Notes under the pieces: model-generated
What the model was told of the DNA's origin: nothing
Databases searched by the model: none
The model's input: only the letters and a program-made list of their open reading frames with translations
In this document: piece by piece, positions 33,031-41,050 of the stretch
Numbering within the stretch: position 1 is the stretch's first letter
Layout of the letters: every line of letters starts with the position of its first letter
Position numbers and translations under genes: made by a program
From: Bacillota bacterium
GTDB lineage: Bacteria; Bacillota; DTU030; DUMP01
Assembly (NCBI GenBank): GCA_030154105.1
Contig: JASKKP010000015.1
Location: 1-43,708, forward strand
DNA length: 43,708 nucleotides
Direction: 5' to 3'

Positions 33031-33645
33031 TTAAAGTTCGTCCTCGCCTGCCGCCTGGCGAACCGCCATGGTCCGGCAGGCGAGGACGATGCCGGACGCA
33101 ATTACCTGGGCCATGCGGTATACTAGGTGCAGGCGGGTATTCTGCAGCACCATGTACTCCATGAAACCGCCTACGTTCACAATGCCGGTGATGTGAAGGT
33201 CTCCCACCGCCGGTAGGCTTTTGTTGACACCGGTTCCCGGACGCAGGGCGCCGCGGGCCAAGGTAATGGAACCCACGCTTTCCAGGCGCCCCAGGCAGGC
33301 GTCCACGGCCACAACAAGCGGGGCCTCAGGATAGGCCTGGAGCTTGGCCAGGGCTTTGCTGAGGTTCGTAGCGTGCACCGGTTCCGCCAAAGTTCCCAGC
33401 ACTAAAAGTCCCGGGCAGCCGAGCTCCACCAGGCGGCTGCCGGTGAGCGGGCCGAGCGCGTCTCCGGTGGAGCGGTCGGTGCCGATACAGAGGGCAGCCA
33501 GCGGTCGGTGCGTGCCGGAGAGGAGGCGCAGTTCCCTCCCTAAGGCCGTAGCCAGCTTATGTACGGCCAGCGTGTCGTCCACTTTAACCCTAAACTCCGG
33601 CCCGAAAAAGAAGTGCTCCCCTCTTGCGCTCAGCAGGCCGACCAC
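33031..33645 (-). CDS. yyaC: Sporulation protein YyaC (GPR-like protease fold)
   Basis: The 204-residue protein matches the YyaC/DUF1256 family, related in fold to the germination protease GPR. Its core has CIGTDRSTGDALGPLTGSRL, HATNLSKAL, VVAVDACLGRLESVGSITLARGALRPGTGV, LPAVGDLHITGIVNVGGFMEYMVLQNTRL and VYRMAQVI. It is made in sporulating Bacillota. In Bacillus subtilis yyaC lies beside the parAB region; here it is 15 kb from parB. It ends two bases from the convergent ATPase stop, and its 3' end contains a 15-bp inverted repeat. Confidence 0.92.
   Translation of the reverse strand: MVGLLSARGEHFFFGPEFRVKVDDTLAVHKLATALGRELRLLSGTHRPLAALCIGTDRSTGDALGPLTGSRLVELGCPGLLVLGTLAEPVHATNLSKALAKLQAYPEAPLVVAVDACLGRLESVGSITLARGALRPGTGVNKSLPAVGDLHITGIVNVGGFMEYMVLQNTRLHLVYRMAQVIASGIVLACRTMAVRQAAGEDEL
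33039..33088. repeat. Perfect 15-bp inverted repeat inside the yyaC 3' end
   Basis: CGTCCTCGCCTGCCG (33039-33053) and CGGCAGGCGAGGACG (33074-33088) are exact reverse complements around a 20-base spacer. They lie within the last codons of yyaC and next to the ATPase stop. No T-run follows on either strand, so it is not a classical terminator. It might still act as an RNA-stabilising or termination hairpin for the two converging genes. Confidence 0.85.
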
Positions 33646-33647
33646 GG

Positions 33648-33791
33648 CTATCCCTCCTGTGCCTGTTTCTGCTGGGCGGCGGCCAGCTTCCGATAACAGG
33701 CGTAGCAGAGGGCTCCTTCGTCGCCAGGAAGGTCCAAATCGAGAATCTTATTGCCGCAGAGCGGGCAACTCTTCTCCCTCAGCCCCAGCAT
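33648..33791 (-). CDS. Small zinc-ribbon protein
   Basis: The 47-residue protein begins MLGLREKSCPLCGNKI and has a second CYACYRKL, giving a CxxC...CxxC zinc ribbon, and ends in a Gln/Ala-rich tail. It is two bases upstream of yyaC on the same strand and is probably cotranscribed. I chose the ATG at 33791, where the conserved-looking segment begins; 40 residues of open frame upstream cross the probable promoter region. Function unknown. Confidence 0.6.
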   Translation of the reverse strand: MLGLREKSCPLCGNKILDLDLPGDEGALCYACYRKLAAAQQKQAQEG

Positions 33792-33997
33792 ATTCTCGCC
33801 CCCTTGTCTAACCTTCCCAGTTCTGTCAGAGTGAGTATATGAAGAAAGCGGCGAAATTATGCAGAGCTGAAGCTCAAAGCAGGGCCGCCGGAAGGCAGAA
33901 GTTGCTGCCACCTACCGTCGGTTGCTCCCTACTTTTTGTGCGGCCACCTTTTCAGGTCAACGCACCGCTCGACCTAGCATATTTTTTAACGAACCTC

Positions 33998-34027
33998 TGG
34001 CACAAGGGTTGCTTTTTGTGTTATAAT
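33998..34027 (+). promoter_or_regulatory. Overlapping sigma-54 and extended -10 sigma-A promoter of the grd operon
   Basis: TGGCAC (33998-34003), five bases, then TTGCT (34009-34013) match the sigma-54 consensus TGGCACGN4TTGCW at all but one base, with the required 10 bases between GG and GC. TGT-TATAAT (34019-34027) is an extended -10 whose expected -35 position has no TTGACA-like hexamer. Either could start transcription ahead of the glycine riboswitch. The rest of this gene-free stretch (33792-33997) shows only a short inverted repeat AGCT-GA-AGCT near 33865-33875. Confidence 0.55.
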
Positions 34028-34077
34028 CTAGTTGGTGGCAAAGCTTGGACAATAAGGAAAAGTTATACCCAATGAAC

Positions 34078-34272
34078 TGCGAGGGAGAGTCCGCAAGGCA
34101 CCGAAGGAGCAAGGCCGGCGACCGCTACTTACCCGGCCGAACCTCTCAGGTACAAGTACCTCGCAGGGAAGGTTCCCTGGAGAGACCCACGAGCAGCAGG
34201 ATGCCAACGGGTACGGGCGCCGAAGGGGTAACCTCAAGAATGAGGAAATCTCTCAGGCCAAAGGACAGGGAG
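34078..34272 (+). ncRNA. Tandem glycine riboswitch (gcvT type)
   Basis: Two aptamers are present. The first runs from TGCGAGG (34078-34084), paired with CCTCGCA (34159-34165), and has GGAGAGT, GCACCGAAGGAGCAA and CCTCTCAGGT. The second starts near 34173 (TTCCCTGGAGAG), has GCGCCGAAGGGGTAA and ATCTCTCAGGC, and ends AAAGGACAGG, pairing CCCT with AGGG to close. The pattern is the textbook glycine riboswitch. Glycine reductase genes follow, so glycine probably turns the operon on. Confidence 0.95.
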
Positions 34273-34314
34273 CTAAGTAGCGGGAAAGGCCCCGCTACTT
34301 GCTTCCTGTCCTTT
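34260..34314 (+). promoter_or_regulatory. Expression-platform hairpin of the glycine riboswitch
   Basis: AAAGGACAGG (34260-34269, the conserved 3' end of aptamer 2) pairs perfectly with CCTGTCCTTT (34305-34314). Inside it AAGTAGCGGG (34275-34284) pairs with CCCGCTACTT (34291-34300). The long form would break the aptamer 2 closing helix. Only a weak T-run follows (AACGTTT), so the switch may act by termination at a non-classical site or by masking. A second hairpin CCCGCA/TGCGGG is at 34332-34351. Confidence 0.7.
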
Positions 34315-34410
34315 AACGTTTACCCGGAGAGCCCGCAGCCGGCAATGCGGGAGGGAAAGGCTTGGTAAAAAGCGCGCCTACGCCCGAACCTTAGAAGGAG
34401 ACGGAGAGGG

Positions 34411-34794
34411 ATGGAATTCCTCACCCTTACCAATAACCCCGCCGTCAAGGAAAAATACCCGGACTTAAAGCCCGTTTGGGTGGAAGGAGGAGTAGATGAA
34501 GTCTACCGCCGGGCGCGTGACCTTGTGCATAAAGGTCACCGCCTTCTTACCCACCCTTTGTCCAGCAGCCTCAAGCCCGGGCGGATCCCCTATAAAACGG
34601 TGGCGCTTTCGGCCAAGGCGGAGACTACAGTGGATCTCATGTCGCTCGGGCTTATGGCCGCGGCCTTTGAGGCCTGGGAAAAAACCAAGCCGGACGTTCC
34701 CCTTTCTTTTCCCGCGCAGGTTGCGGCGGATTACGCCCTGGTGGATCTGGCCGTTTTTGAGAGTGCCCTCGACAGCTTGAAAAACGCTCCTTGA
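34411..34794 (+). CDS. grdX: GrdX family protein
   Basis: The 127-residue protein matches GrdX, a small protein of unknown role found at the head of glycine reductase operons. It has FLTLTNNPAV, the region GHRLLTHPLSSSLKPGRIPYKTV and the C-terminal DLAVFESALDSLK. Start ATG follows GGAGACGGAGAGGG. It lies directly after the glycine riboswitch and 132 bases before trxB; nothing recognisable occupies that gap. The biochemical role of GrdX is not established. Confidence 0.88.
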   Translation: MEFLTLTNNPAVKEKYPDLKPVWVEGGVDEVYRRARDLVHKGHRLLTHPLSSSLKPGRIPYKTVALSAKAETTVDLMSLGLMAAAFEAWEKTKPDVPLSFPAQVAADYALVDLAVFESALDSLKNAP

Positions 34795-34926
34795 AGGCGG
34801 AAGAGGCGGGACGGTATAAAAGCATGGGCAAGGGGTAAACCTGAACCAGAACGAAAAGGGGCAGTGCACACCGAGCGCCCAGGTCGGGAAGACTAGGTAA
34901 GCAAAGCTTCTTAAGGAGGGAACCGC

Positions 34927-35847
34927 GTGGCTGCATACGATGTGATCATCATCGGCGGCGGACCGGCAGGTCTCGCGGCCGGCCTCTACGCCGGCCGGGC
35001 CAAGCTCAAGACGCTTTTACTCGAGCAGATGCTGGCCGGAGGGCAGGCGGCCACCACCGATCTCATTGAGAACTACCCCGGCGCGCCGGAAGGAACCACC
35101 GGGTCGAAACTTACCGAGCGCATGGAGGAGCAGGCGAAAAAGTTTGGCGTAGAGTTCCTCATGGCCCAGGTTACGGACGTGGACCTACACGGCCGCGAGA
35201 AGATCGTCATCACCAGTGAGGGCCGCTACCAGGGAAAGACGGTGATCATCGCTACAGGCGCCACCCACAGAAAGCTCGGTTGCCCCGGGGAGGAAGAGTT
35301 CACCGGAAGGGGCGTTTCCTATTGCGCTACCTGTGACGGGGCCTTTTACGAAGACCTGCCCGTGGCCGTGGTGGGCGGCGGCGACTCGGCCATAACGGAG
35401 GCCCTTTTCCTCACCAAGTTCGCCAGCCGGGTCTACGTAGTTCACCGGCGCGACGCCCTCAGGGCCACCAAAGTAGTCCAGGATAAGGCGTTTGCCGAGC
35501 CGAAGATCGAGTTCGTCTGGAACAGCGTGGTGGAAGAAATTAAGGGCGGCGAGATGGTAGAAGCCCTGCGGCTCAGGAACGTGAAAACCGGTGCCCTTCA
35601 GGATCTGCCGGTAAAAGGCGTGTTCATCTACGTGGGTCTGGTACCCAACACCGGCTTTTTGAAGGGCCAGGTGCAACTAGATGAGCGCGGCTACATCCCG
35701 GTGACCGCCAACATGGAGACGAACGTGCCGGGAGTGTTTGCCGCCGGCGACGTCACGGTAAAGCTCCTGCGCCAGGTGGTCACCGCCGTGGGCGACGGGG
35801 CCACCGCCGCCGTGGCCGCTGAAAAGTACATTGAAGAGAATTTTTGA
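34927..35847 (+). CDS. trxB: Thioredoxin reductase, glycine-reductase-linked
   Basis: The 306-residue flavoprotein reduces thioredoxin with NADPH. It has FAD motif VIIIGGGPAGLAAGLYAGRA, redox-active SYCATCDGAF (Cys pair about 136 and 139), NADP fold VAVVGGGDSAITEALFL and the terminal FAD motif GVFAAGDV. Length and domains are ordinary. GTG follows AAGGAGGG. It and the next gene form the electron-supply pair of the grd operon, which is the normal gene order in amino-acid-fermenting clostridia. Confidence 0.95.
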   Translation: MAAYDVIIIGGGPAGLAAGLYAGRAKLKTLLLEQMLAGGQAATTDLIENYPGAPEGTTGSKLTERMEEQAKKFGVEFLMAQVTDVDLHGREKIVITSEGRYQGKTVIIATGATHRKLGCPGEEEFTGRGVSYCATCDGAFYEDLPVAVVGGGDSAITEALFLTKFASRVYVVHRRDALRATKVVQDKAFAEPKIEFVWNSVVEEIKGGEMVEALRLRNVKTGALQDLPVKGVFIYVGLVPNTGFLKGQVQLDERGYIPVTANMETNVPGVFAAGDVTVKLLRQVVTAVGDGATAAVAAEKYIEENF

Positions 35848-35927
35848 GCTCCGCCGCGAGGACGGGGCGCTCAAACCGGTGGCCGGCGGGCGGCATTTTC
35901 CGGCCAAACAAGAAATGGGGAGGAAAG

Positions 35928-36266
35928 ATGGCCGTGTCGGAATTTATCAGCGAACTTACCCGCGACACTTACGAAGAGGAGGTGAAACGCTCGGAGCTGC
36001 CGGTTGTGGTGGACTTCTGGGGGCCACGCTGTGCACCTTGCCTTGCGCTTCTACCTGAGGTGGAAAAGCTGGCCCAGGAGTACAGCGGCCGCGTGAAGTT
36101 CTGTAAGGTCAACTGCAGCCAAAACCGGCGCCTGGCGGTAGAACTTAAGGTAATGGCCCTGCCTACGTTCCTGTTCTACAAGGGGGGTGAGGTAGTCGCG
36201 CAACTTTCCGGCCCCGACGCCACTAAAGAGAACATCAAAGCCAAGCTTGAAGAGCTCGTCCGGTAG
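35928..36266 (+). CDS. trxA: Thioredoxin with CAPC active site
   Basis: The 112-residue thioredoxin starts at the ATG at 35928 after GGGGAGGAAAG. The active site reads DFWGPRCAPCLALLPE: the usual Trp before the first cysteine is Arg and the Gly of CGPC is Ala. Thioredoxins of glycine reductase operons (for example in Eubacterium acidaminophilum) also deviate from WCGPC. It would reduce the selenoprotein and cysteine sites of glycine reductase. The cis-proline loop MALPTFLF is intact. Confidence 0.92.
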   Translation: MAVSEFISELTRDTYEEEVKRSELPVVVDFWGPRCAPCLALLPEVEKLAQEYSGRVKFCKVNCSQNRRLAVELKVMALPTFLFYKGGEVVAQLSGPDATKENIKAKLEELVR

Positions 36267-36325
36267 GGCGGTCGGGGTACGGGGCAGTATCCTTCGGAAC
36301 CAAAAAAGGGGAGGAGGGTTGCTTC

Positions 36326-37612
36326 ATGCGTTTGGAGCTAGGCAAGATCCCCATCCGGAACGTGGAGTTTGGTCCGGCGACCAAGGTTGAAAACGGCACG
36401 CTCTACGTGAACAAAGAGGAGCTTAGGGCCCTTATCCTTGAGGATAAGAGCATCAAGTCCTGCGAGGTCGACCTCGCGCGGCCGGGGGAAGAGGTGCGCA
36501 TCATTCCCGTTAAGGATGTCATCGAGCCGCGCTGCAAAGTAAGCGGGCCGGGTGGAATTTTCCCCGGCTTGGTGAGCAAAGTGGAGACGGTAGGAAGCGG
36601 GCGGACGCACGTTCTTAAGGGAGCGGCGGTGGTAACTACGGGGAAGATCGTCGGCTTCCAGGAAGGCATCATCGACATGACCGGCCCCGGGGCGAAGTAC
36701 ACCCCGTTTTCCCAGACGTACAACGTGGTCCTTAACCTCCAACCGGTAGATGGCTTACCCCAGCACGATCATGAGCGCGCGGTGCGCCTGGCCGGCTTGA
36801 AGGCAGCGGCTTATCTTGGGGAGGCCGGTAAAAACGTTGAGCCGGAGACAGTGGAAGTTTACGAGCTCGGTTCTTACCTGGAGACGGCGGCCAAGTATCC
36901 CAATCTGCCCAAGGTGGTCTACGTCTACATGCTCCAGTCCCAGGGACTCCTCCACGATACCTGGGTTTACGGCGTAGACGCCAAGCGGATTTTACCCAGC
37001 CTCATCCATCCCAACGAGACCATGGACGGGGCCATCGTGAGCGGCAACTGCGTCTCCGCCTGCGACAAGAACACCACTTATCATCACCTAAACAACCCGG
37101 TCATCGCCGAGCTCTACAAGCGGCACGGGAAGGACCTCTGTTTCCTGGGCTGCGTGATCACCAACGAGAACGTAACCTTGGCCGATAAGCAGCGCTCCTC
37201 GAGCTACGCCGCCAAGCTCGCGCATATGATCGGTGCGGACGCCGCCATCGTTACCGAGGAGGGCTTCGGCAATCCGGATGCCGACCTCATCATGAACTGC
37301 AATAAGCTGGAGGACTACGGCATTAAGACCGTGCTCATCACCGACGAGTATGCCGGCCGCGACGGCGCGTCCCAGTCCCTGGCGGATGTGAGCCCGAAGG
37401 CTGACGCCGTAGTGAGCACCGGGAACGCCAACGAGCTCATCGACCTGCCGCCCATGAAGAAGGTCATCGGGGATGCCAGCGCCGCCAACGTGATTGCCGG
37501 CGGGTTTGCCGGTGCCCTGCACGATGACGGCAGCATTACCGCCGAACTACAGGTAATCACCGGCGTGAACTGCGAACTCGGTTACAGCAACCTGCGCGCA
37601 ACCGGCTACTAA
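36326..37612 (+). CDS. grdE: Glycine reductase protein B proprotein GrdE
   Basis: GrdE (428 residues) is cleaved to give the alpha and beta subunits of protein B, the substrate-binding part of glycine reductase. The processing site GNCVSACDKNTTYHH places the reactive cysteine at residue 242, which becomes the pyruvoyl group that binds glycine's amino group. This agrees with the position described for Clostridium sticklandii. The N-terminal RLELGKIPIRNVEFG and C-terminal ITGVNCELGYSNLRATGY are typical. No in-frame UGA is present. Start ATG follows GGAGGAGGG; grdA follows 25 bases after the stop. Confidence 0.95.
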   Translation: MRLELGKIPIRNVEFGPATKVENGTLYVNKEELRALILEDKSIKSCEVDLARPGEEVRIIPVKDVIEPRCKVSGPGGIFPGLVSKVETVGSGRTHVLKGAAVVTTGKIVGFQEGIIDMTGPGAKYTPFSQTYNVVLNLQPVDGLPQHDHERAVRLAGLKAAAYLGEAGKNVEPETVEVYELGSYLETAAKYPNLPKVVYVYMLQSQGLLHDTWVYGVDAKRILPSLIHPNETMDGAIVSGNCVSACDKNTTYHHLNNPVIAELYKRHGKDLCFLGCVITNENVTLADKQRSSSYAAKLAHMIGADAAIVTEEGFGNPDADLIMNCNKLEDYGIKTVLITDEYAGRDGASQSLADVSPKADAVVSTGNANELIDLPPMKKVIGDASAANVIAGGFAGALHDDGSITAELQVITGVNCELGYSNLRATGY

Positions 37613-37637
37613 ATCTTAGGCAACGGGAGGGTTAATG

Positions 37638-38105
37638 ATGGAACTTAAGGGCAAAAAGGCTATTGCCTTAGGCGACCGGGACGGGGTTCCCGGGCCGGCC
37701 ATCGCGGAGTGCTTGAAGTCGGCCGGCGCGGAAGTCGTCTTCGTCACTACCGAGTGCTTCGTGTGAACGGCTGCCGGGACCATGGACCTGGAGAATCAGG
37801 CGCGGATCAAGGAGCTCGGCGAGAAGTACGGACCGAAGGAGCTTGTAGTCGTCCTCGGCTCTTCGGACCCCGACAGCGCAGAGCTCGCCGCGGAGACCGT
37901 CACCGCGGGCGATCCCACCTATGCCGGTCCACTGGCCGGAGTCCCGTTGGGACTCCCCGTGTATCACATCCTGGAGCCGGAGATTAAGGAGAAGATCGAT
38001 CCAAAGGTTTATGAAGAGCAAGTCGCCATGATGGAGATGGTTCTGGACGTGGGGGCCCTGACTGGGGCCGTAAGGAAGATGCGGGAAGAGCACAGCCAGC
38101 TTTAG
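37638..38105 (+). CDS. grdA: Glycine reductase selenoprotein A (GrdA)
   Basis: GrdA is the 155-residue selenoprotein that carries the carboxymethyl group between proteins B and C. In-frame TGA at 37764-37766 is selenocysteine 43, in the motif [16 protein letters not shown] (the CxxU redox pair). The frame continues without a stop to 38105. A candidate SECIS hairpin follows the TGA. I chose the second ATG (37638), seven bases after GGGAGG; ATG 37635 is equally in frame. Without reading UGA as Sec the gene would appear as a short frame before 37766 and a second one after it. Confidence 0.95.
37774..37791 (+). promoter_or_regulatory. Candidate bacterial SECIS hairpin of grdA
   Basis: CCGGG (37774-37778) can pair with CCTGG (37787-37791) using one G-U pair, with an eight-base loop. 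It begins seven bases after the TGA, in the place where SelB-binding hairpins occur. The stem is short. Confidence 0.4.
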
Positions 38106-38119
38106 GGGGAGGGAGAAGT

Positions 38120-39436
38120 ATGGCCCAAGGGAAGCTGAGGGTAGTCCACTACCTGAACCAGTTCTTCGGGCAAATCGGCGGCGAGGAAAAAGCAAACACC
38201 CCGCCCGAGGCGCGCGCGGGCGCAGTGGGCCCCGGGATGGGCCTTAAGGCCGCCTTGGGGGCGGACGCCGAGATTGTCGGAACGGTCATCTGCGGCGATA
38301 CCTACTTCGCCGAACACCTGGCCGAGGCAACGCGCACGGTACTGGAACTTATCAAGCAGTTTCAGCCGGACGTAGTTATTGCCGGCCCGGCCTTCAACGC
38401 CGGCCGGTACGGCACGGCCTGCGGCGCCGTCTGCCAGGCCGTGGTAAAAGAGCTGAAAGTTCCTGCCGTCACGGCCATGTTCCCGGAGAACCCGGGTGTG
38501 GACATCTACAAAAAGGATGTCTACATCCTGCCCACCGCCGACTCGGCCGCCGGCATGCGCGAGGCGCTGCCTAAATTGGCCGCCTTTGCCCTGAAGCTTG
38601 CGCGGGGCGAGGCCATCGGTACGCCGGAAGAGGAGGGCTACATCCCCCGCGGCATCAGGAAGAACTTCTTCGCGGAAAAGAGCGGTGCGGCCCGGGCGGT
38701 GGATATGCTCGTGGCCAAGCTCCAAGGAAAACCCTTTACCACAGAACTCCCCATGCCCATCTTCGACCGCGTCCCTCCCAACCCGCCGGTGAAAGACATG
38801 GCCCATGCCACCATCGCCCTCGTCACCTCCGGCGGCATCGTGCCGAAAGGCAACCCGGACCACATCGAGTCCTCCAGTGCCTCGAAGTTCGGTAAATACA
38901 GCCTCAAAGGCCTGGACGACCTCACGCCCGAGACGCATCAGACTGCCCATGGCGGCTACGACCCAACCTACGCCAATGCCGACCCCGACCGTGTGCTTCC
39001 CCTCGACGTGATGCGGGACCTGGAGCGCGAGGGGCGGATCGGCAAGCTCTTTGATTACCATTACGCCACGGTAGGTAACGGCACCTCGGTGGCCAATGCC
39101 TCTCGTTACGGCGCGGCCATCGCCAAGGAGCTCAAGGAAGCCGGCGTGGATGCCGTGATCCTCACCTCGACCTGAGGGACCTGCACTCGCTGCGGCGCAG
39201 CGATGGTCAAAGAAATCGAGCGGGCAGGACTTCCGGTAGTGCACGTCTGCACGGTGGTGCCCATTTCCCTTACCGTCGGCGCGAACCGTATCGTGCCGGC
39301 GGTGGCCATCCCGCACCCGCTGGGGAATCCCGAGCTGCCCAAGGAGGAAGAAAAGGCCCTCAGGCGCCGGCTGGTAGAAAAGGCCCTCCGAGCCCTGGAG
39401 ACGCCGGTCGAAGGGCAGACGGTATTTGAGAACTAA
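38120..39436 (+). CDS. grdB: Glycine reductase selenoprotein B gamma subunit (GrdB)
   Basis: GrdB is the 438-residue selenoprotein subunit of protein B that attacks glycine. In-frame TGA at 39173-39175 encodes selenocysteine 352, in the motif LTSTUGTCTRCGAAM; the frame then continues to 39436. The N-terminal KLRVVHYLNQFFGQIGGEEKA and the middle GYDPTYANADPDRVLPLDVMRDLE are typical. A strong SECIS-like hairpin starts 11 bases after the TGA. ATG follows GGGGGAGGGAG, and grdC starts 61 bases after the stop. Confidence 0.95.
39187..39203 (+). promoter_or_regulatory. Candidate bacterial SECIS hairpin of grdB
   Basis: TCGCTGC (39187-39193) pairs perfectly with GCAGCGA (39197-39203) with a three-base loop GGC. 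It starts 11 bases after the UGA at 39173-39175, about the spacing of the fdhF SECIS of Escherichia coli. The loop lacks the GGUCU of that model. Confidence 0.6.
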
Positions 39437-39497
39437 GACTCGTGCGGTACGCGCCCTGGTTCGTCCAGGGCACGTACCGCTTGCCGGAGGTGAAGCC

Positions 39498-41039
39498 ATG
39501 GACGACGCCGTGATCAAGGGCGCCGGGTATATCCTGGCCCATGTCCCCAACCTGACCTACGAGTTCGGCACGACCCAGGTCCTCGAGCGCCTTAAAAGCC
39601 CTGAATCGCCCTACCTGGCCAAGATGAAGGAGCACCTTAGGACTTACGAGCAGGCTCTGGCCTACCCGCCGTTTCAGGTATACATCGGGAACCTTCATCC
39701 CGATGACCTGGCGGCCATTCCGCGTCCCTGGTATGAGGGAGAAAAGGTCAGGGCAGAGCGGGCGGGCCGCTACGGCGAAATCGTGCCGGAGGACGAGTTT
39801 TACGCCTGGATGCTGCTTGTGGACACCTTCGACCTGGTATGGTTGGACGAAGACTTCTTAAACGAGCTCAAACCCCGCCTCGAAAAGCACCCCTTAATTA
39901 CCCCGCCGGACCTCAAAAAGATGCTGAACGGGAAAAAAGCCTCCGACATCCGGACGAGAGTGGAGGCCGGAAGCGCCGCACCCCTTTACCTGGGCGAGCG
40001 CCTGGTGGGTTGCGTACGCCAGGCGCACGAGGTGGACGATACCTTAAAGGCCCACGTCATGGCCGAAAACATGGCCACCAAGGCTTCTGCCGTTTTAGCG
40101 CTGCGGCACCTTCTGGCCCAAACGGGCACCGATCCAAAGGCCATCGACTACATTATTGAGGCGTCGGAAGAAGCCTGCGGCGACATGAACCAAAGGGGCG
40201 GGGGCAACTTTGCCAAAGCCATCGGCGAATGGTGCGGGTGCGTCAACGCTACAGGCTCTGACACCCGCGGTTTCTGTGCCGGGCCGGCTCATGCCCTCAT
40301 CCATGCGGCCGCCCTGGTAAAGGCCGGGTTCTTTAAAAACGTGGTAGTCGTGGGCGGCGGCGCCGTGGCCAAACTGGGAATGAATGGGAAAGATCACGTG
40401 GCCAAGGGCCTGCCCGTTCTGGAAGACGTGTTGGGCGGCTTTGCCATTCTCGTTTCGGAGAACGACGGGGTAAACCCGGTCATCCGCGGCGACTCCTTCG
40501 GCAGGCATAACATCGGCTCCGGCTCCTCCCCGCAGGCGGTGATGCAAGCTCTGGTAGCCGAGCCGCTGGAACGCCTGGGGCTCAAACTGGGCGACGTGGA
40601 CAAGTATTCGGTAGAGATGCAAATTCCGGAGATAACCGAACCGGCCGGCGCCGGCGATGTCCCCACGGCCAACTTCAAGATGATCGCCGCCCTGGCCGTA
40701 ATGAAAAAAGAGATCGAGCGCGCCGATATACCGGCGTTTGTGGCCGAGCACGGTATGCCCGGCTTTGCGCCCACCCAGGGGCACATTCCCTCCGGTGTGC
40801 CTTTCATCGGCCACGCCAGAGATCTAATTCTGGAGGGCAAAATCACCCGCGCCATGATCATCGGCAAGGGAAGCCTCTTTTTGGGCCGCATGACCAACCT
40901 TTTCGACGGCATCTCTTTCCTCGTGGAGAAGAACCCTGGGCGGAAAGAAGCGGTGGGCGCCGATGAGGCGGCGCTCAAAAAGCTCATCGCTTCTGCCCTC
41001 CGCCAGGTAGCGGCAGAACTTACCGGCGGCGAGGGCTAG
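39498..41039 (+). CDS. grdC: Glycine reductase protein C subunit GrdC
   Basis: GrdC (513 residues) with GrdD forms protein C, which turns the carboxymethyl-Se-GrdA into acetyl phosphate. It belongs to the FabH/thiolase-like fold. The segments YIIEASEEACGDMNQRGGGN, GSDTRGFCAGPAHALIHA and VVVGGGAVAKLGMN, and the late FAPTQGHIPSGVPFIGHA, are typical of the family. I set the start at the ATG at 39498 (GGAGGTGAAG upstream). The longer frame from 39426 overlaps the end of grdB. grdD follows 11 bases after the stop. Confidence 0.93.
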   Translation: MDDAVIKGAGYILAHVPNLTYEFGTTQVLERLKSPESPYLAKMKEHLRTYEQALAYPPFQVYIGNLHPDDLAAIPRPWYEGEKVRAERAGRYGEIVPEDEFYAWMLLVDTFDLVWLDEDFLNELKPRLEKHPLITPPDLKKMLNGKKASDIRTRVEAGSAAPLYLGERLVGCVRQAHEVDDTLKAHVMAENMATKASAVLALRHLLAQTGTDPKAIDYIIEASEEACGDMNQRGGGNFAKAIGEWCGCVNATGSDTRGFCAGPAHALIHAAALVKAGFFKNVVVVGGGAVAKLGMNGKDHVAKGLPVLEDVLGGFAILVSENDGVNPVIRGDSFGRHNIGSGSSPQAVMQALVAEPLERLGLKLGDVDKYSVEMQIPEITEPAGAGDVPTANFKMIAALAVMKKEIERADIPAFVAEHGMPGFAPTQGHIPSGVPFIGHARDLILEGKITRAMIIGKGSLFLGRMTNLFDGISFLVEKNPGRKEAVGADEAALKKLIASALRQVAAELTGGEG

Positions 41040-41050
41040 GGGGGAGCGCC

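Noticed and set aside
37638-39436. grdA and grdB as pseudogenes with internal stops
   Set aside because: Both internal stops are TGA at the known selenocysteine positions (CFVU and TSTUGTC), and the flanking sequence is fully conserved.
38102-39550. Long antisense open frame over grdB, and others at 23549-24778 and 11543-12613
   Set aside because: They are GC-rich shadow frames opposite well-supported genes, have no family-like motifs and no ribosome-binding sites.
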